Below are positions 31,356-42,770 of a stretch of 64,000 nt of DNA, in pieces. Under the pieces are notes generated by a model, which worked only from the letters and a program-made list of their open reading frames with translations, did no database searches and was not told the DNA's origin. A program made the translations under genes and the position numbers. Positions within the stretch are counted from its first letter, which is position 1. Each line of letters begins with the position of its first letter. This DNA comes from Nocardia aurea (lineage in GTDB: Bacteria > Actinomycetota > Actinomycetes > Mycobacteriales > Mycobacteriaceae), in NCBI RefSeq assembly GCF_003123685.1, contig NZ_QCYJ01000029.1, positions 124,001-188,000 on the forward strand. Reading direction: 5' to 3'.

Positions 31356-31459
31356 ATGCCGACAACATAGCTCGACGCCTGTCCCCACCGACAGTGATTT
31401 TCCGCGGGCGGGGCACCGAGTAGACGGCATCGGGGATCGCGGCCCCGATCGCGGTCCGG

Positions 31460-32395
31460 TCAGATGGTCGCGGCCGAGGCCGCGAACGCCTCGACGGCGG
31501 TGAGGTCGTAGACGCCCGCGGTGGTGCCGATTCCCCGGGCGACGTGTGCGGCGACCGCGCAACCGAGTCGAGCGGACGCTTCCAGGTCGAGGTCGCGCAG
31601 GTGTCCGGTGAGGAACCCGGCCGAGAAGGCGTCACCGCAGCCGGTGGTGTCGACGACCTCGGTCTCGTAGGCGGGCACCTCGATCACCTCCTGGTCGGTG
31701 ACGACGAGGGCGCCGTGACCGCCGCGTGTCGGCGCCACGCATCCGACACCGCGCGCGAGCAGCGCGCGTGCGCCTTCCAGCAGGGAATCGGTGCCGGTGA
31801 ATCCGCGGATCTGTTCGTCGTTGGGGAGCAGGAAATCGGTGTGTGGCAGGGCGTCGGCGATCCATTCGAGGGTGCCGGGATCTCCGGCGGCGAGGATGTC
31901 GATCGAGGTGGTCAGTCCGCGTCGGCGCGCTTCGGCCAGTAATTGCCCGGCGGCGTGGCCGCCGAGGAATTCCGGACCGCCCAGGTGCAGGTGGTCGATT
32001 CCGTCGAGGGCGTCGAAGTCGAAGTCCGACAGGTCGAATCGTGCGTTGGCGCCGATACAGTGCCAGGCCGGGCGTTCGCCGTTGGGTCGGACCGGAATCA
32101 CCGAGGACGAGGTTTGGACACCGGGTTTGACGACGAGGCCCCCGGTGTCGATTCCGTGCTCGCCCAGCAGGGCGACGAGGCTGCGTCCGATGGAGTCCTC
32201 GCCCACGGCGCCGAAGGTGCGGACATCGGCGCCGAGTCTGCTCAGCACCACGGCGGTGCCTCCCGCCGTCCCGGCGGGGGAGAACGCGATGGTGTCGACG
32301 AGTGCGCCCTCGGACCCGCTCGGGATGGATTCGATCCCGAGGACGTGGACGTCGAGGACGTGGACTCCGAGGGTGGCGATCTTCGCACGGGTCAT
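31460..32395 (-). CDS. PfkB-family carbohydrate kinase
   Basis: This is a 311-aa ribokinase-family sugar kinase. The N-terminus has SPAGTAGGTAVVLSRLGADV and the C-terminal PfkB signature DTTGCGDAFSAGFL with the catalytic Asp. The start overlaps the aldolase stop (ATGA). Kinase plus class II aldolase suggests phosphorylation and cleavage of a deoxy- or rare sugar. The sugar is not readable. Confidence 0.92.
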   Translation of the reverse strand: MTRAKIATLGVHVLDVHVLGIESIPSGSEGALVDTIAFSPAGTAGGTAVVLSRLGADVRTFGAVGEDSIGRSLVALLGEHGIDTGGLVVKPGVQTSSSVIPVRPNGERPAWHCIGANARFDLSDFDFDALDGIDHLHLGGPEFLGGHAAGQLLAEARRRGLTTSIDILAAGDPGTLEWIADALPHTDFLLPNDEQIRGFTGTDSLLEGARALLARGVGCVAPTRGGHGALVVTDQEVIEVPAYETEVVDTTGCGDAFSAGFLTGHLRDLDLEASARLGCAVAAHVARGIGTTAGVYDLTAVEAFAASAATI

Positions 32396-33051
32396 GCCGG
32401 GTTCTCCTGGGTGGTTCCATAGCGCAGCCTGATGGCTTGGTCCACGACGGCGATCTGTTCGTCACCGGTCAGGGCGCGTGGACGGCCCATGGCGCGGGTG
32501 CGTTGATACAGCGCGGCCGCCCACTCCAGCAGCAGCGCGTTGTCGACGGCTTTGTCCAGCGTCGCGCCGACCGCGATGGACCCGTGGTTGGCCATCAGCG
32601 CGGCTTGCCGATCGGTCAGCGCTTCGACGACGACATCGGCCAACTCCGGGCTGCCGAAGGTGGCGTACGGGGCGATCCTGATCTCCCCGCCGAGCAGTAA
32701 TTGCTGGTAGTGCAGAACCGGTAGCACGGTGAGGTCGTCCACGCAGGCCACGGCGGTCGAGTACGGGGCGTGGGTGTGGACGACCGCGGTGGCGCCGGTG
32801 CGCTGGTAGACCTTCAGATGCAGGTCGAGTTCGGAGGTGGGCAGCAGACGCCCGGCGAGGATATCGCCATCGACCGTCACTTCGGTGACGTCGTCGGCGG
32901 TGCAGTCGCCGAGTACGACCCCGGTCGCCGTCACGGCCACGCGATCCGCGGATCGGACCGACACGTTTCCGGCGGTGCCGATCAGCAGTCCTTCGGCGGC
33001 CAGGCGGCGCGCGGTCGCGGCGACCTGGTCACGCAGTTCGGTGTCGGTCAC
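32392..33051 (-). CDS. class II aldolase/adducin-family protein
   Basis: This is a 219-aa zinc aldolase of the fuculose/ribulose-phosphate type. Metal ligands are in HTHAPYS and later ANHG; GTAGNVSVR is the substrate phosphate loop. GTG 33051 follows AAAGGAGGTGA, a very strong ribosome site. It is in an operon with the downstream PfkB kinase. Confidence 0.9.
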   Translation of the reverse strand: MTDTELRDQVAATARRLAAEGLLIGTAGNVSVRSADRVAVTATGVVLGDCTADDVTEVTVDGDILAGRLLPTSELDLHLKVYQRTGATAVVHTHAPYSTAVACVDDLTVLPVLHYQQLLLGGEIRIAPYATFGSPELADVVVEALTDRQAALMANHGSIAVGATLDKAVDNALLLEWAAALYQRTRAMGRPRALTGDEQIAVVDQAIRLRYGTTQENPA

Positions 33052-33199
33052 GACTCACCTCCTTTCAACAGCGACGCCGTCCGCTCGGCCGGTACGGCGC
33101 GAGTGTGTCGGGACACGGACACGGCTTCGTAGACTGCCACATCGACTCGACGGTCGGTCGGCGGAGCCGGTGAACCGAGCCGTCGGCGTGGACCTCGGA

Positions 33200-34768
33200 T
33201 CAGTCGCTCGGCGGGGTCGTCGGTCGTGCCGGGGTTTTCGGCGCGCGCGTCGCGGATCGGCCGGGCGCCCAGATGCCGAGGATGGCGGCGGCGGCGAGGC
33301 TGATGGCGGCGAGGGTGTAGGAGGTGTTGTGCAGTCCGTGCAGGAACGCGGTGCGGGCGAGGTCGAGTAGTGGTTGGGCTTGTGGGCCGGTGTGTTCGGC
33401 GAGTTGGGTGGTGGCGGCGAGGGAGTGCGAGACCGGGGCGCGCGCGGGTTCGGGTAGTCGATCGAGGACGGGAGTGATGCGGGTGCGGTAGCCGGTGGCC
33501 AGGACGGTTCCCGCGACCGCGATGCCGATGGCGGCGCCGATCTCGCGGGCCGCGTCGTTGACCGCCGCGGCGATACTGTGCATGTCGGCGTCGGTGCCGC
33601 TCATGATCGCGGTGGTGGCGGGTGCCGAGGCGAGACCGAGTCCCACGCTCATGATGAACAGCGGCATCAGGACTCCGGGGTAGCCGGAATCCGGTGTCAC
33701 GCGGGCCATGAGGGCGAGTCCGGCCGCGACGATGGTGAGTCCGGCGGCGGTGGGCAGTCGGAGTCCGTAGCGGGCGGTGAGCAGGGGTGACAGCAGCGAG
33801 AGTCCGGTGACGGCCACACCCATGGGCAGGACCGCGACGGCGGCGCGCAGCGGGCTGTATTCGAGGATCAATTGCAGATACTGCACGACTATCAGGAACA
33901 GGCCGAAGGTGGTCAGGAACTGGACGGTGATGGACACGGTGCCGCAGCCGAAACCGCGGCGTGCGAACAATCGCAGATCCAGCAGTGGTTTGTGGGCCCG
34001 GAGTTCGACCGCCACGAACAACGCTCCCGCGAGGGCGGCTCCGATCAGTCCGGCCAGGACGTAGCGATCGCCCCATCCGCGTTCGGCGACGGTGATCAAC
34101 GCCCAGACCAGTAGCGCGATCGCGGCGACTCCGGTCACCGTGCCGAGCGGGTCCAGCCCAGTCTCGCCGGTGCTGCGAGATTCGGCGAGGGTGAAACCCG
34201 CCGCGGCCAGCAGGACCGCGCCCACGGCCATTCCGGCGAAGATGGACTGCCAGGAATACCACTGCAAGACGAGCCCGGACCCGACGAGGCCGATCAGGCC
34301 GCCGGAGCCCGCGGCCCCGGCCCAGAGTCCGACGGCGCGGTCCGAGGGGCCGGGCGCGAAGGCGGCGGTGAGCATGGACAGGGTCGACGGCATGACCAGT
34401 GCGGCACCGATCCCGGTCAGCACGCGAGCACCGATGAGCCAGGCCACCGCCGTGGTCGTCACCGGGATCATCGAGGCGGCGGCGAAGACGACGAGTCCGG
34501 TGATCATCATCCGACGCCGTCCGTAGCGGTCGCCCAGCGCGCCGGCCGGTAGAACCAGACAGGCCAACGCGAGGGTGTAGCCGTCGACGATCCAGGTCGC
34601 CTGGGTCTGCGTGGCGCCGGTGGCGATCGAGATCTGCGCCAACGCGGTGTACAGGGCGGCCATCGCCGCGATGACCAGCGTGACGGCCAGACACGACACG
34701 ATCACCGTGCGCCGCTGGGCCCACGACCATGTCCGCGCCGGTGGGTCGATCACAGCGGTGCTCGTCAT
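33200..34768 (-). CDS. MFS drug-exporter-type transporter (DHA2)
   Basis: This is a 522-aa major-facilitator exporter with about 14 membrane spans. It has the motif GALGDRYGRRRM and the DHA2-type region TGIGAALVMPSTLSML. ATG 34768 follows GGAGACAACGG. It exports drugs or metabolites by proton antiport in the family. It is divergent from a TetR gene that probably represses it. Confidence 0.92.
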   Translation of the reverse strand: MTSTAVIDPPARTWSWAQRRTVIVSCLAVTLVIAAMAALYTALAQISIATGATQTQATWIVDGYTLALACLVLPAGALGDRYGRRRMMITGLVVFAAASMIPVTTTAVAWLIGARVLTGIGAALVMPSTLSMLTAAFAPGPSDRAVGLWAGAAGSGGLIGLVGSGLVLQWYSWQSIFAGMAVGAVLLAAAGFTLAESRSTGETGLDPLGTVTGVAAIALLVWALITVAERGWGDRYVLAGLIGAALAGALFVAVELRAHKPLLDLRLFARRGFGCGTVSITVQFLTTFGLFLIVVQYLQLILEYSPLRAAVAVLPMGVAVTGLSLLSPLLTARYGLRLPTAAGLTIVAAGLALMARVTPDSGYPGVLMPLFIMSVGLGLASAPATTAIMSGTDADMHSIAAAVNDAAREIGAAIGIAVAGTVLATGYRTRITPVLDRLPEPARAPVSHSLAATTQLAEHTGPQAQPLLDLARTAFLHGLHNTSYTLAAISLAAAAILGIWAPGRSATRAPKTPARPTTPPSD

Positions 34769-35029
34769 CCGTTGTCTCCGTTCACGTCTGTCCCGTTCAC
34801 GTCCGAGGCGCGTCGCCCCGTGGGGGGAAGACGACAACCGTGCGCGGACCGCTGGGTGCGGACAGAAATCTGTCGCCGACCTCGTGCACGGTCTCTACCG
34901 TGGCTGCCGCAGACACCAGCGAACAAGAGGTGCGACCCAAGTCGAAACTTCCTCGGTGGCCGTCGAGTCACCGGTTGTCTCATGTCGTGGCGATGACCTG
35001 CACGATTTTCGGATGGATGCGGTCGATAT

Positions 35030-35044
35030 GTCTCATACTGAGAC
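35030..35044. promoter_or_regulatory. palindromic operator in front of tetR
   Basis: GTCTCA (35030-35035) and TGAGAC (35039-35044) around TAC form a perfect palindrome. A further TGTCTCATG half-site is at 34977-34985. Both lie in the divergent tetR/MFS region. Confidence 0.55.
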
Positions 35045-35045
35045 G

Positions 35046-35666
35046 ATGGGGACAGATTGGCTGCTCGGTGCCGACCGCCACGACACCGCTGCCGAACACA
35101 TCTACGCGGCGGCCGTGAATCTGATCGCCGCCTCCGGGTTCGACAGCCTCGATATCGAGACCGTCGCCCGGCACGCGCATTGCTCCCGCGCGACCGTCTA
35201 CCGCCACACCGGGGGCGTGCGGTATCTGCGCGAGACCGTTCTCATCCGCGCCGCCGACCGCATCACCGATGTCATCCGGAAGGCCATCGGCGAGCTCACC
35301 GGGCCGGACCGTCTCTACGACGCGTTGACCATCGCCCTTCGTGAGGTTCGCTCCGATACGATTTTCACCGCGTTCCTGTCCTCGCAGCACGGCCCCCGCT
35401 CGGTGGTGACGTTGGCCGAATCTCCTGCGCTGCTCCGTATCGCCTCCGAGGTCCTCGGCACCCACCCCGACGATCCGCTCACCGCCACCTGGTTCATCCG
35501 GACGATGCTGTCACTACTGCTGTGGCCCACCGATGCCGACACCGAAGCCCAACTGCTGCGACGCTTCCTGATCCCCGCGCTCCACCCGCACCCCGGCTAC
35601 ACGCAACCACCGGACGCCGCCACCACCGCGCAGTTGACCGGTTCCGCCGTGTTCACACGGATGTAG
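35046..35666 (+). CDS. TetR-family regulator divergent to the MFS exporter
   Basis: This is a 206-aa TetR-type protein from ATG 35046 (ATG 35028 lies within the operator). The DNA-binding part reads EHIYAAAVNLIAASGFDSLDI, ARHAHCSRATVYRHTGGVRYL. The C-terminal domain is family-typical. It probably represses the exporter and itself. The stop codon lies inside the second copy of the 18-bp repeat. Confidence 0.85.
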   Translation: MGTDWLLGADRHDTAAEHIYAAAVNLIAASGFDSLDIETVARHAHCSRATVYRHTGGVRYLRETVLIRAADRITDVIRKAIGELTGPDRLYDALTIALREVRSDTIFTAFLSSQHGPRSVVTLAESPALLRIASEVLGTHPDDPLTATWFIRTMLSLLLWPTDADTEAQLLRRFLIPALHPHPGYTQPPDAATTAQLTGSAVFTRM

Positions 35667-35677
35667 GACTACCACCC
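35660..35677. repeat. 18-bp direct repeat, copy 2
   Basis: This is the same 18 bp as at 31338-31355, here covering the tetR stop codon. Confidence 0.8.
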
Positions 35678-35859
35678 GTTCCGCCGAACCTGCCCAACAT
35701 CGGTCAGTAGCCGCCCGAACCTAGTCGAGGACCATGCGTGCCGGATGACCCGAATTGTGTTGTCCCCGAACCGAGTGCGCGCATGGCTCTGCGCGCGGTG
35801 CCGATTCGGCAGTCGAAATCCTGATGCGATGCGGCGCTGTCCCGGGCAGACTGCCAAGC

Positions 35860-36426
35860 ATGAATGTGAGTTCGGTCGACGAACTGGTCCAGATCATCGA
35901 GGCCGGGCACCGCGTGAAATATCTGCACTTCTGGGGGCACAGGCCCCCGCGTGACGGCGGCGTGGGGCCGGGTTGCCTGAGCCAGTGGTGGGAGGCGGAG
36001 TTCACGGTGGACGACATTGCCTTCGCCAGCGCCGAGCACTACATGATGTGGCGCAAGGCGATGCTGTTCGACGACGCCGCGACCGCGCAGCGGGTATTGG
36101 CGGCGGGGCATCCGAAGCAGGCGAAGGATCTCGGGCGCGAGGTTCGCGGTTTCGACGAGAACCATTGGAACGCAAATCGTTTCGAGATCGTGGTGGCGGG
36201 AAGTACCGCGAAGTTCGCTCAGCACACCGAGTTGGGCGCATATCTGCTCGGCACCGGGGACCGGGTTCTGGTCGAGGCCAGTCCGGTGGATCGGATCTGG
36301 GGGATCGGGTTGGCCGCCGACGATGTCCGCGCCGAGGATCCGCGGCGCTGGCGCGGCCTGAACCTGCTCGGCTTCGCGCTGATGCGGGCTCGTGCGGCCT
36401 TGCGGGAGGCTCAGCTCATCGAATGA
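35860..36426 (+). CDS. NADAR-family protein
   Basis: This is a 188-aa YbiA/NADAR-fold protein (start ATG 35860). Typical landmarks are FWGHRPP, LSQWWEAEFTVDDIAFASAEHYMMWRKAMLF, HPKQAKDLGREV and WNANRFEIV. Members cleave N-glycosidic bonds in riboflavin intermediates or ADP-ribosyl adducts on DNA. Which applies here is unknown. Its 3' end overlaps the end of the convergent Sel1 gene by 16 nt. Confidence 0.85.
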   Translation: MNVSSVDELVQIIEAGHRVKYLHFWGHRPPRDGGVGPGCLSQWWEAEFTVDDIAFASAEHYMMWRKAMLFDDAATAQRVLAAGHPKQAKDLGREVRGFDENHWNANRFEIVVAGSTAKFAQHTELGAYLLGTGDRVLVEASPVDRIWGIGLAADDVRAEDPRRWRGLNLLGFALMRARAALREAQLIE

Positions 36427-37412
36427 CCCGATTGTGTGGCGCGCTCCTCGGCGGCGTGGACCCGCCACCTCTCGGCTTCGGCGTGATCGCCCTGCCTGGC
36501 GAGCAGTTCGGCCAGACCTGCCATGGCGCGCGGTTCGCGCAGTCGCGCGGCCGATCGCCACCAACTCTCGGCTCCGGCGACATCTCCGCGCCGTAACCGC
36601 ACCACGCCCAGGTCGTAGGCGGCGATCGGATGCCCCGCCGCCGCGGCCTGTTGCCACAGTTCGCACGCCTGGTCCTCCTCGCCGCGGTTGTACATCGCTT
36701 CGGCGAGGTCGTAGAGGGCGTTGCGGTAGCCGACCTCGGGGCTGTTGGCGGGGCGCGGCGGCTCCGTGGTCGGGACGGGCGCGGCCTCGACGCGGCGTTC
36801 GTCGAGCCGGTAGACCGGGGGCGCCTGATCCTGCGGTCGCGGGGTTTCCGGCGGTTCGGGTAGGGCATGCGGTTGCTCGGGTAGCGCGGCCGGTTCCGAA
36901 CGGGGGACGGGTGCGGTGCTGAAGCCGACGACCAGGTTGGCGAAATTCGGCGGTCCCTCACCGATGCTGCACCACAGCGCGATTCGCCCGTCGGGGACGT
37001 CCTCGACGAGGATGCCGTAGTTGCCCGACCAGGATTTCTTGATCCCGAGTTCGTCGACCCATACCGGAGTGAGGGTGAATGTCGCGGCGGGCCCGGTCGG
37101 GGTGAGTTCGAAGGTGACGCCGCCGTGCAGGGCGGTGCTCCACACGTCGACGTTGTCGGTCTGCCTGCCCTCGAGGTCGACGAACCCGTTCACCACCGCG
37201 AGCGCCATGCCGTGACCGCGCAGTCCGGCGGGCGGGGCCGCCGACAGCAGGGTCAGGGTCAGGGCGAGGGGCGCAGGTCCGAGTCGCTCGGTGAACATCG
37301 GGTAGATCATGCTGCCGCTCCACCGGATCGGCTCCGCGCTCTGATACAGGGCGGCGAGCGGTGGCTTGTTGGTCGAATTCTGGGTGTGCCACTGCGAATA
37401 CGACTTGTCCAT
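36411..37412 (-). CDS. Sel1-repeat protein with unknown N-terminal domain
   Basis: This is a 333-aa protein. Residues 30-170 form a beta-rich domain (RHGMALAV-like strands, WVDELGIKKSWSGNYG) that I cannot assign. A Pro-rich linker follows, and residues of about 225-315 contain Sel1/TPR-type repeats (LYDLAEAMYNRGEEDQACELW, AAYDLGVVRLRRGDVAGAESWW, GLAELLARQGDHAEAERW). It has no signal peptide. Sel1 repeats mediate protein contacts. Confidence 0.75.
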   Translation of the reverse strand: MDKSYSQWHTQNSTNKPPLAALYQSAEPIRWSGSMIYPMFTERLGPAPLALTLTLLSAAPPAGLRGHGMALAVVNGFVDLEGRQTDNVDVWSTALHGGVTFELTPTGPAATFTLTPVWVDELGIKKSWSGNYGILVEDVPDGRIALWCSIGEGPPNFANLVVGFSTAPVPRSEPAALPEQPHALPEPPETPRPQDQAPPVYRLDERRVEAAPVPTTEPPRPANSPEVGYRNALYDLAEAMYNRGEEDQACELWQQAAAAGHPIAAYDLGVVRLRRGDVAGAESWWRSAARLREPRAMAGLAELLARQGDHAEAERWRVHAAEERATQSGHSMS

Positions 37413-37693
37413 CGGTCGCTTCTCACCTCTCCACGATCTCTGCGCGTTCCTCGTCGCCCGCCGTTGACGCTGTGCGGCGGGTACAACGTACTCGCCGTGG
37501 TGCGAGTCGGCGCGCCGATCGGTCGCCTATTCCCGGGCGCGACGGGGACTGTTATGAAACAGAGTTCTCCCGTTGCCCTCGAAACGGTCGCGCGGACGCG
37601 TTCGTACCTGCCGGAGCCGGTCCGAACGGTAAGCGCAGGAAGGTGATCCGACATATCGCCGAATACAAACCAAGCGCTTGCTACGCTCGCTCG
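37413..37693. other. intergenic region, divergent promoters only
   Basis: This 281-nt gap lies between the Sel1 gene (minus) and the oxidoreductase gene (plus). I see no gene or clear palindrome in it. Confidence 0.5.
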
Positions 37694-38773
37694 ATGATCC
37701 CCACGCTCGTCTGGGGCACCGGCAACGTGGGCCGAGCGGCCATCCGCGCCGTGGATGCCCATCCGGCCCTGGAACTCACCGGCGTCCTCGTCCACGACCC
37801 GGGCAAGGTCGGGCGCGACGCGGGCGCGCTGGCCGGACTCGACGAGACACTCGGCGTCGCCGCCACCGCCGATATCGACGCGGCGCTGGCGACCGGCCCG
37901 GGCGCGGTGGTCTACGCCGCCTCCGGCGATATCCGCCCCGACGACGCGCTCGCCGATATCCTGCGCGCCCTGCGCGTGGGCGCGGTCGTGGTCACGCCCG
38001 CGCTGTATGCCCTCTACGATCCTGTCAACGCCCCCGCCGAACTGCGCGAACCCGTTCTCGACGCGATCGCGCACGGCGGCGGGTCGCTGTTCGTCTCCGG
38101 CGTGGACCCCGGCTGGGGCAACGACGTGCTGCCGCTGCTCGTCAGCGGACTCGCGGGCACCATCGACGTCATCCGCTGCCAGGAGATCTTCGACTACTCC
38201 ACCTACGACCAGCCCGATTCGGTCCGCTACCTCGTCGGCATGGGCCAGCCGATGGACTACGAGCCGCCGATGCTGCTGCCGTCGGTACCCACCATGGTGT
38301 GGGGCGGGCAGATCCGGCTCATGGCACGCGCACTCGGCGTCGAACTCGACGACATCCGCGAAACCCTCGACCGACGCGCACTCGACGCCACCGTCGACAC
38401 CGCCCACATGGGCGCCTTCGACGCGGGCACGCAGGGCGCGGTGCGTTTCGAGGTCCAGGGAATCGTCGACGGACAACCCCGCATCGTCATCGAACACGTC
38501 ACCCGCATCCACCCGAGTTGCGCACCGGACTGGCCGACACCGCCCGACGGCGACGGCGCGCACCGCGTGATCATCGAGGGCAGGCCGCGTATCGAGGTCA
38601 GCGTCGAAGCCACCGACGAGGGCGGCAACCGCGCCGCGGGCGGCAACGCCACCGCCGTGGGCAGGCTGGTCGGCGCGATCGACTGGCTCGTGGCGGCCGA
38701 ACCCGGACTCTACGACGCATTGGATGTCCCGCTGCGGCCCGCAGTCGGCAAACTCGGAAGGAAGTACCGATGA
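37694..38773 (+). CDS. DapB-like NAD(P)-dependent oxidoreductase
   Basis: This is a 359-aa protein with a Rossmann start (LVWGTGNVGRAAIRAV) like dihydrodipicolinate-reductase-type and 2,4-diaminopentanoate dehydrogenase-like enzymes. SGVDPGWGNDVLPLL and EIFDYSTYDQPDSVRYL are typical of this larger group. It is not DapB of lysine synthesis, which is shorter. Its stop overlaps the following gene (ATGA). Confidence 0.8.
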   Translation: MIPTLVWGTGNVGRAAIRAVDAHPALELTGVLVHDPGKVGRDAGALAGLDETLGVAATADIDAALATGPGAVVYAASGDIRPDDALADILRALRVGAVVVTPALYALYDPVNAPAELREPVLDAIAHGGGSLFVSGVDPGWGNDVLPLLVSGLAGTIDVIRCQEIFDYSTYDQPDSVRYLVGMGQPMDYEPPMLLPSVPTMVWGGQIRLMARALGVELDDIRETLDRRALDATVDTAHMGAFDAGTQGAVRFEVQGIVDGQPRIVIEHVTRIHPSCAPDWPTPPDGDGAHRVIIEGRPRIEVSVEATDEGGNRAAGGNATAVGRLVGAIDWLVAAEPGLYDALDVPLRPAVGKLGRKYR

Positions 38774-39249
38774 TCATCGACCTGCCCGAGGGAAAAGACC
38801 CGATCGGTTACGTCTGGGGCGAAATGGTTCCCGGCATCGGCATCGCCGCCTCGGCGTTCTCGCTGTCGGTCTACGAACATTCGACCCTTGGCCTGCGCGA
38901 ATTCGAGGCCGCCCGGCTGCGGATCGCCCAGATCAACGGCTGCGTCTTCTGCCTGGACTGGCGCACCGAACGCGACGGGGTGAAAGTCGAGGCGGAATTC
39001 GCCGACGCGGTCACCGAGTGGAAGACCACCGAACTCTTCGACGACCGCACCCGCCTGGCCGCCGAGTACGCCGAACGCTACGCCACCGACCATCACAATC
39101 TCGACGACGAATTCTGGGCGCGGATGTTCGCCCACTACACCCAGGCCGAAGTCGTCGAACTGAGTATGAGCATCGGCTCGTGGCTAGCGTTCGGGCGTCT
39201 GAACCACGTCCTCGGACTCGACACCGTCTGCGTCCTGCCGGGCCACTGA
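38770..39249 (+). CDS. carboxymuconolactone decarboxylase/AhpD-fold protein
   Basis: This is a 159-aa all-helical protein with the redox-type motif CVFCLDWR (CxxC) on the AhpD/CMD fold. It is translationally coupled to the upstream oxidoreductase, so the two probably act in one reaction series. CMD-fold proteins act as peroxidases or ring-opening enzymes; the activity here is not determined. Confidence 0.85.
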   Translation: MIIDLPEGKDPIGYVWGEMVPGIGIAASAFSLSVYEHSTLGLREFEAARLRIAQINGCVFCLDWRTERDGVKVEAEFADAVTEWKTTELFDDRTRLAAEYAERYATDHHNLDDEFWARMFAHYTQAEVVELSMSIGSWLAFGRLNHVLGLDTVCVLPGH

Positions 39250-39310
39250 CCCGCCGCGCACCGGACAACGCCACTGGGCATCTCCGTGCCGATATGGCAC
39301 GATTTTCCAG

Positions 39311-39748
39311 GTGACCAGTACTCCCGCGACCGCTCATCATCTGCGTGAGCTCGCCCGGCTGCGCCGCGTCCGCGACCGGATGGACCGCGAGTACGACAAA
39401 CCCCTCGACGTGGAGGCGCTGGCCCGTGGCGAGAACATGTCGGCGGGCCACCTCAGCCGCGAATTCCGCCGCGCCTACGGCGAATCCCCGTACTCCTATC
39501 TGATGACACGCCGCATCGAGCGCGCGATGGCGCTGCTGCGCCGCGGCGATCTCAGCGTCACCGAGGTCTGCTTCACCGTCGGCTGCTCGTCGCTGGGCAC
39601 CTTCAGCACCCGCTTCACCGAACTGGTCGGTGTGCCGCCGAGCACCTACCGGCGCGAGGCCGCCGCCGAGACTGCGGGAATGCCGTCGTGCGTGTCCAAA
39701 CAGGTGACACGACCGGTCAGGAATCGAGAAGCACCGGTAACCGGGTAG
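39311..39748 (+). CDS. AraC-family regulator (DNA-binding domain only)
   Basis: This is a 145-aa protein, GTG start. It consists almost only of the two helix-turn-helix AraC domain: DVEALARGENMSAGHLSREFRRAYGESPYSYL and LSVTEVCFTVGCSSLGTFSTRFTELVGVPPSTYR. No ligand-binding domain is present. The VOC gene follows 17 nt later. It is probably the local regulator of the VOC and UvrA-like genes. Confidence 0.9.
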   Translation: MTSTPATAHHLRELARLRRVRDRMDREYDKPLDVEALARGENMSAGHLSREFRRAYGESPYSYLMTRRIERAMALLRRGDLSVTEVCFTVGCSSLGTFSTRFTELVGVPPSTYRREAAAETAGMPSCVSKQVTRPVRNREAPVTG

Positions 39749-39765
39749 CTATTAGCCTGACTGTC

Positions 39766-40176
39766 ATGGACATCACCATTCACTCGAGCTTCCTGCCGCA
39801 GGACGATCCGGACGCCGCCCTGGCGTTCTACCGCGACACCCTCGGCTTCGAGGTGCGCAACGATGTCGGATACAACGGTCTGCGCTGGCTCACCGTCGGC
39901 CCGGTCGGTCAGCCCGCGACCTCGATCGTGCTGCACCCGCCGGCCGCCGACCCCGGTATCACCGAGGACGAGCGCCGCGTCATCACCGAGATGATGGCCA
40001 AGGGCAATTACGGCCACATCATCCTGGCCACCACCGACCTCGAGACCGTCTTCGACAAAGTGCAGGCCAGCGGTGCCGAAGTCGTGCAGGAACCGACCGA
40101 CCAGCCCTACGGTGTGCGCGACTGCGCCTTCCGCGACCCCGCGGGCAATCTGATCCGCATCAACCAGTTGGACTGA
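39766..40176 (+). CDS. VOC-family (glyoxalase/bleomycin-resistance fold) protein
   Basis: This is a 136-aa protein with two beta-alpha-beta units: DPDAALAFYRDTLGFEVR in the first and DLETVFDKVQASGAEVVQEPTDQPYGVRDCAFRDPAGNLIRI in the second. The family includes antibiotic-binding and metal-dependent enzymes. It sits between AraC and a UvrA-like gene, an arrangement seen in other actinobacteria, and may handle a drug or damage product. Confidence 0.9.
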   Translation: MDITIHSSFLPQDDPDAALAFYRDTLGFEVRNDVGYNGLRWLTVGPVGQPATSIVLHPPAADPGITEDERRVITEMMAKGNYGHIILATTDLETVFDKVQASGAEVVQEPTDQPYGVRDCAFRDPAGNLIRINQLD

Positions 40177-40306
40177 ACCACCGGGCGACCGGTCCCGGTC
40201 ACACACGGCTCGAACCGCGGACCGGAATACCGGCCCGGAATCCACCGAACGCACCGAACGAGGACGCACGCACGCACCCGTGCTCCGCCGAACAGAGGGA
40301 GACCCG

Positions 40307-42694
<2,388 letters not shown>

Positions 42695-42705
42695 TCCGAC
42701 GGTCG

Positions 42706-42747
42706 CGATGATCGGCGACCGGGATGTGGCCCGGTCGCCGATCATCG
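42706..42747. terminator. long perfect hairpin between convergent genes
   Basis: Arms at 42706-42723 and 42730-42747 are perfect complements over 18 bp around a 6-nt loop. It lies between the UvrA-like gene (stop 42694) and the P450 gene (stop 42771) and can terminate both. Confidence 0.85.
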
Positions 42748-42770
42748 GGGCGCGCAGCGGTTCCGGTGCG

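Larger units (their letters stand above)
31035..31459. other. 425-nt gap between erm and the PfkB gene
   Basis: I see no convincing gene. It holds the erm leader with an inverted repeat (31058-31078), a hairpin (31214-31233) and one copy of an 18-bp repeat (31338-31355). The sequence before that repeat loosely resembles the 3' end of the tetR gene at 35666. Confidence 0.6.
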
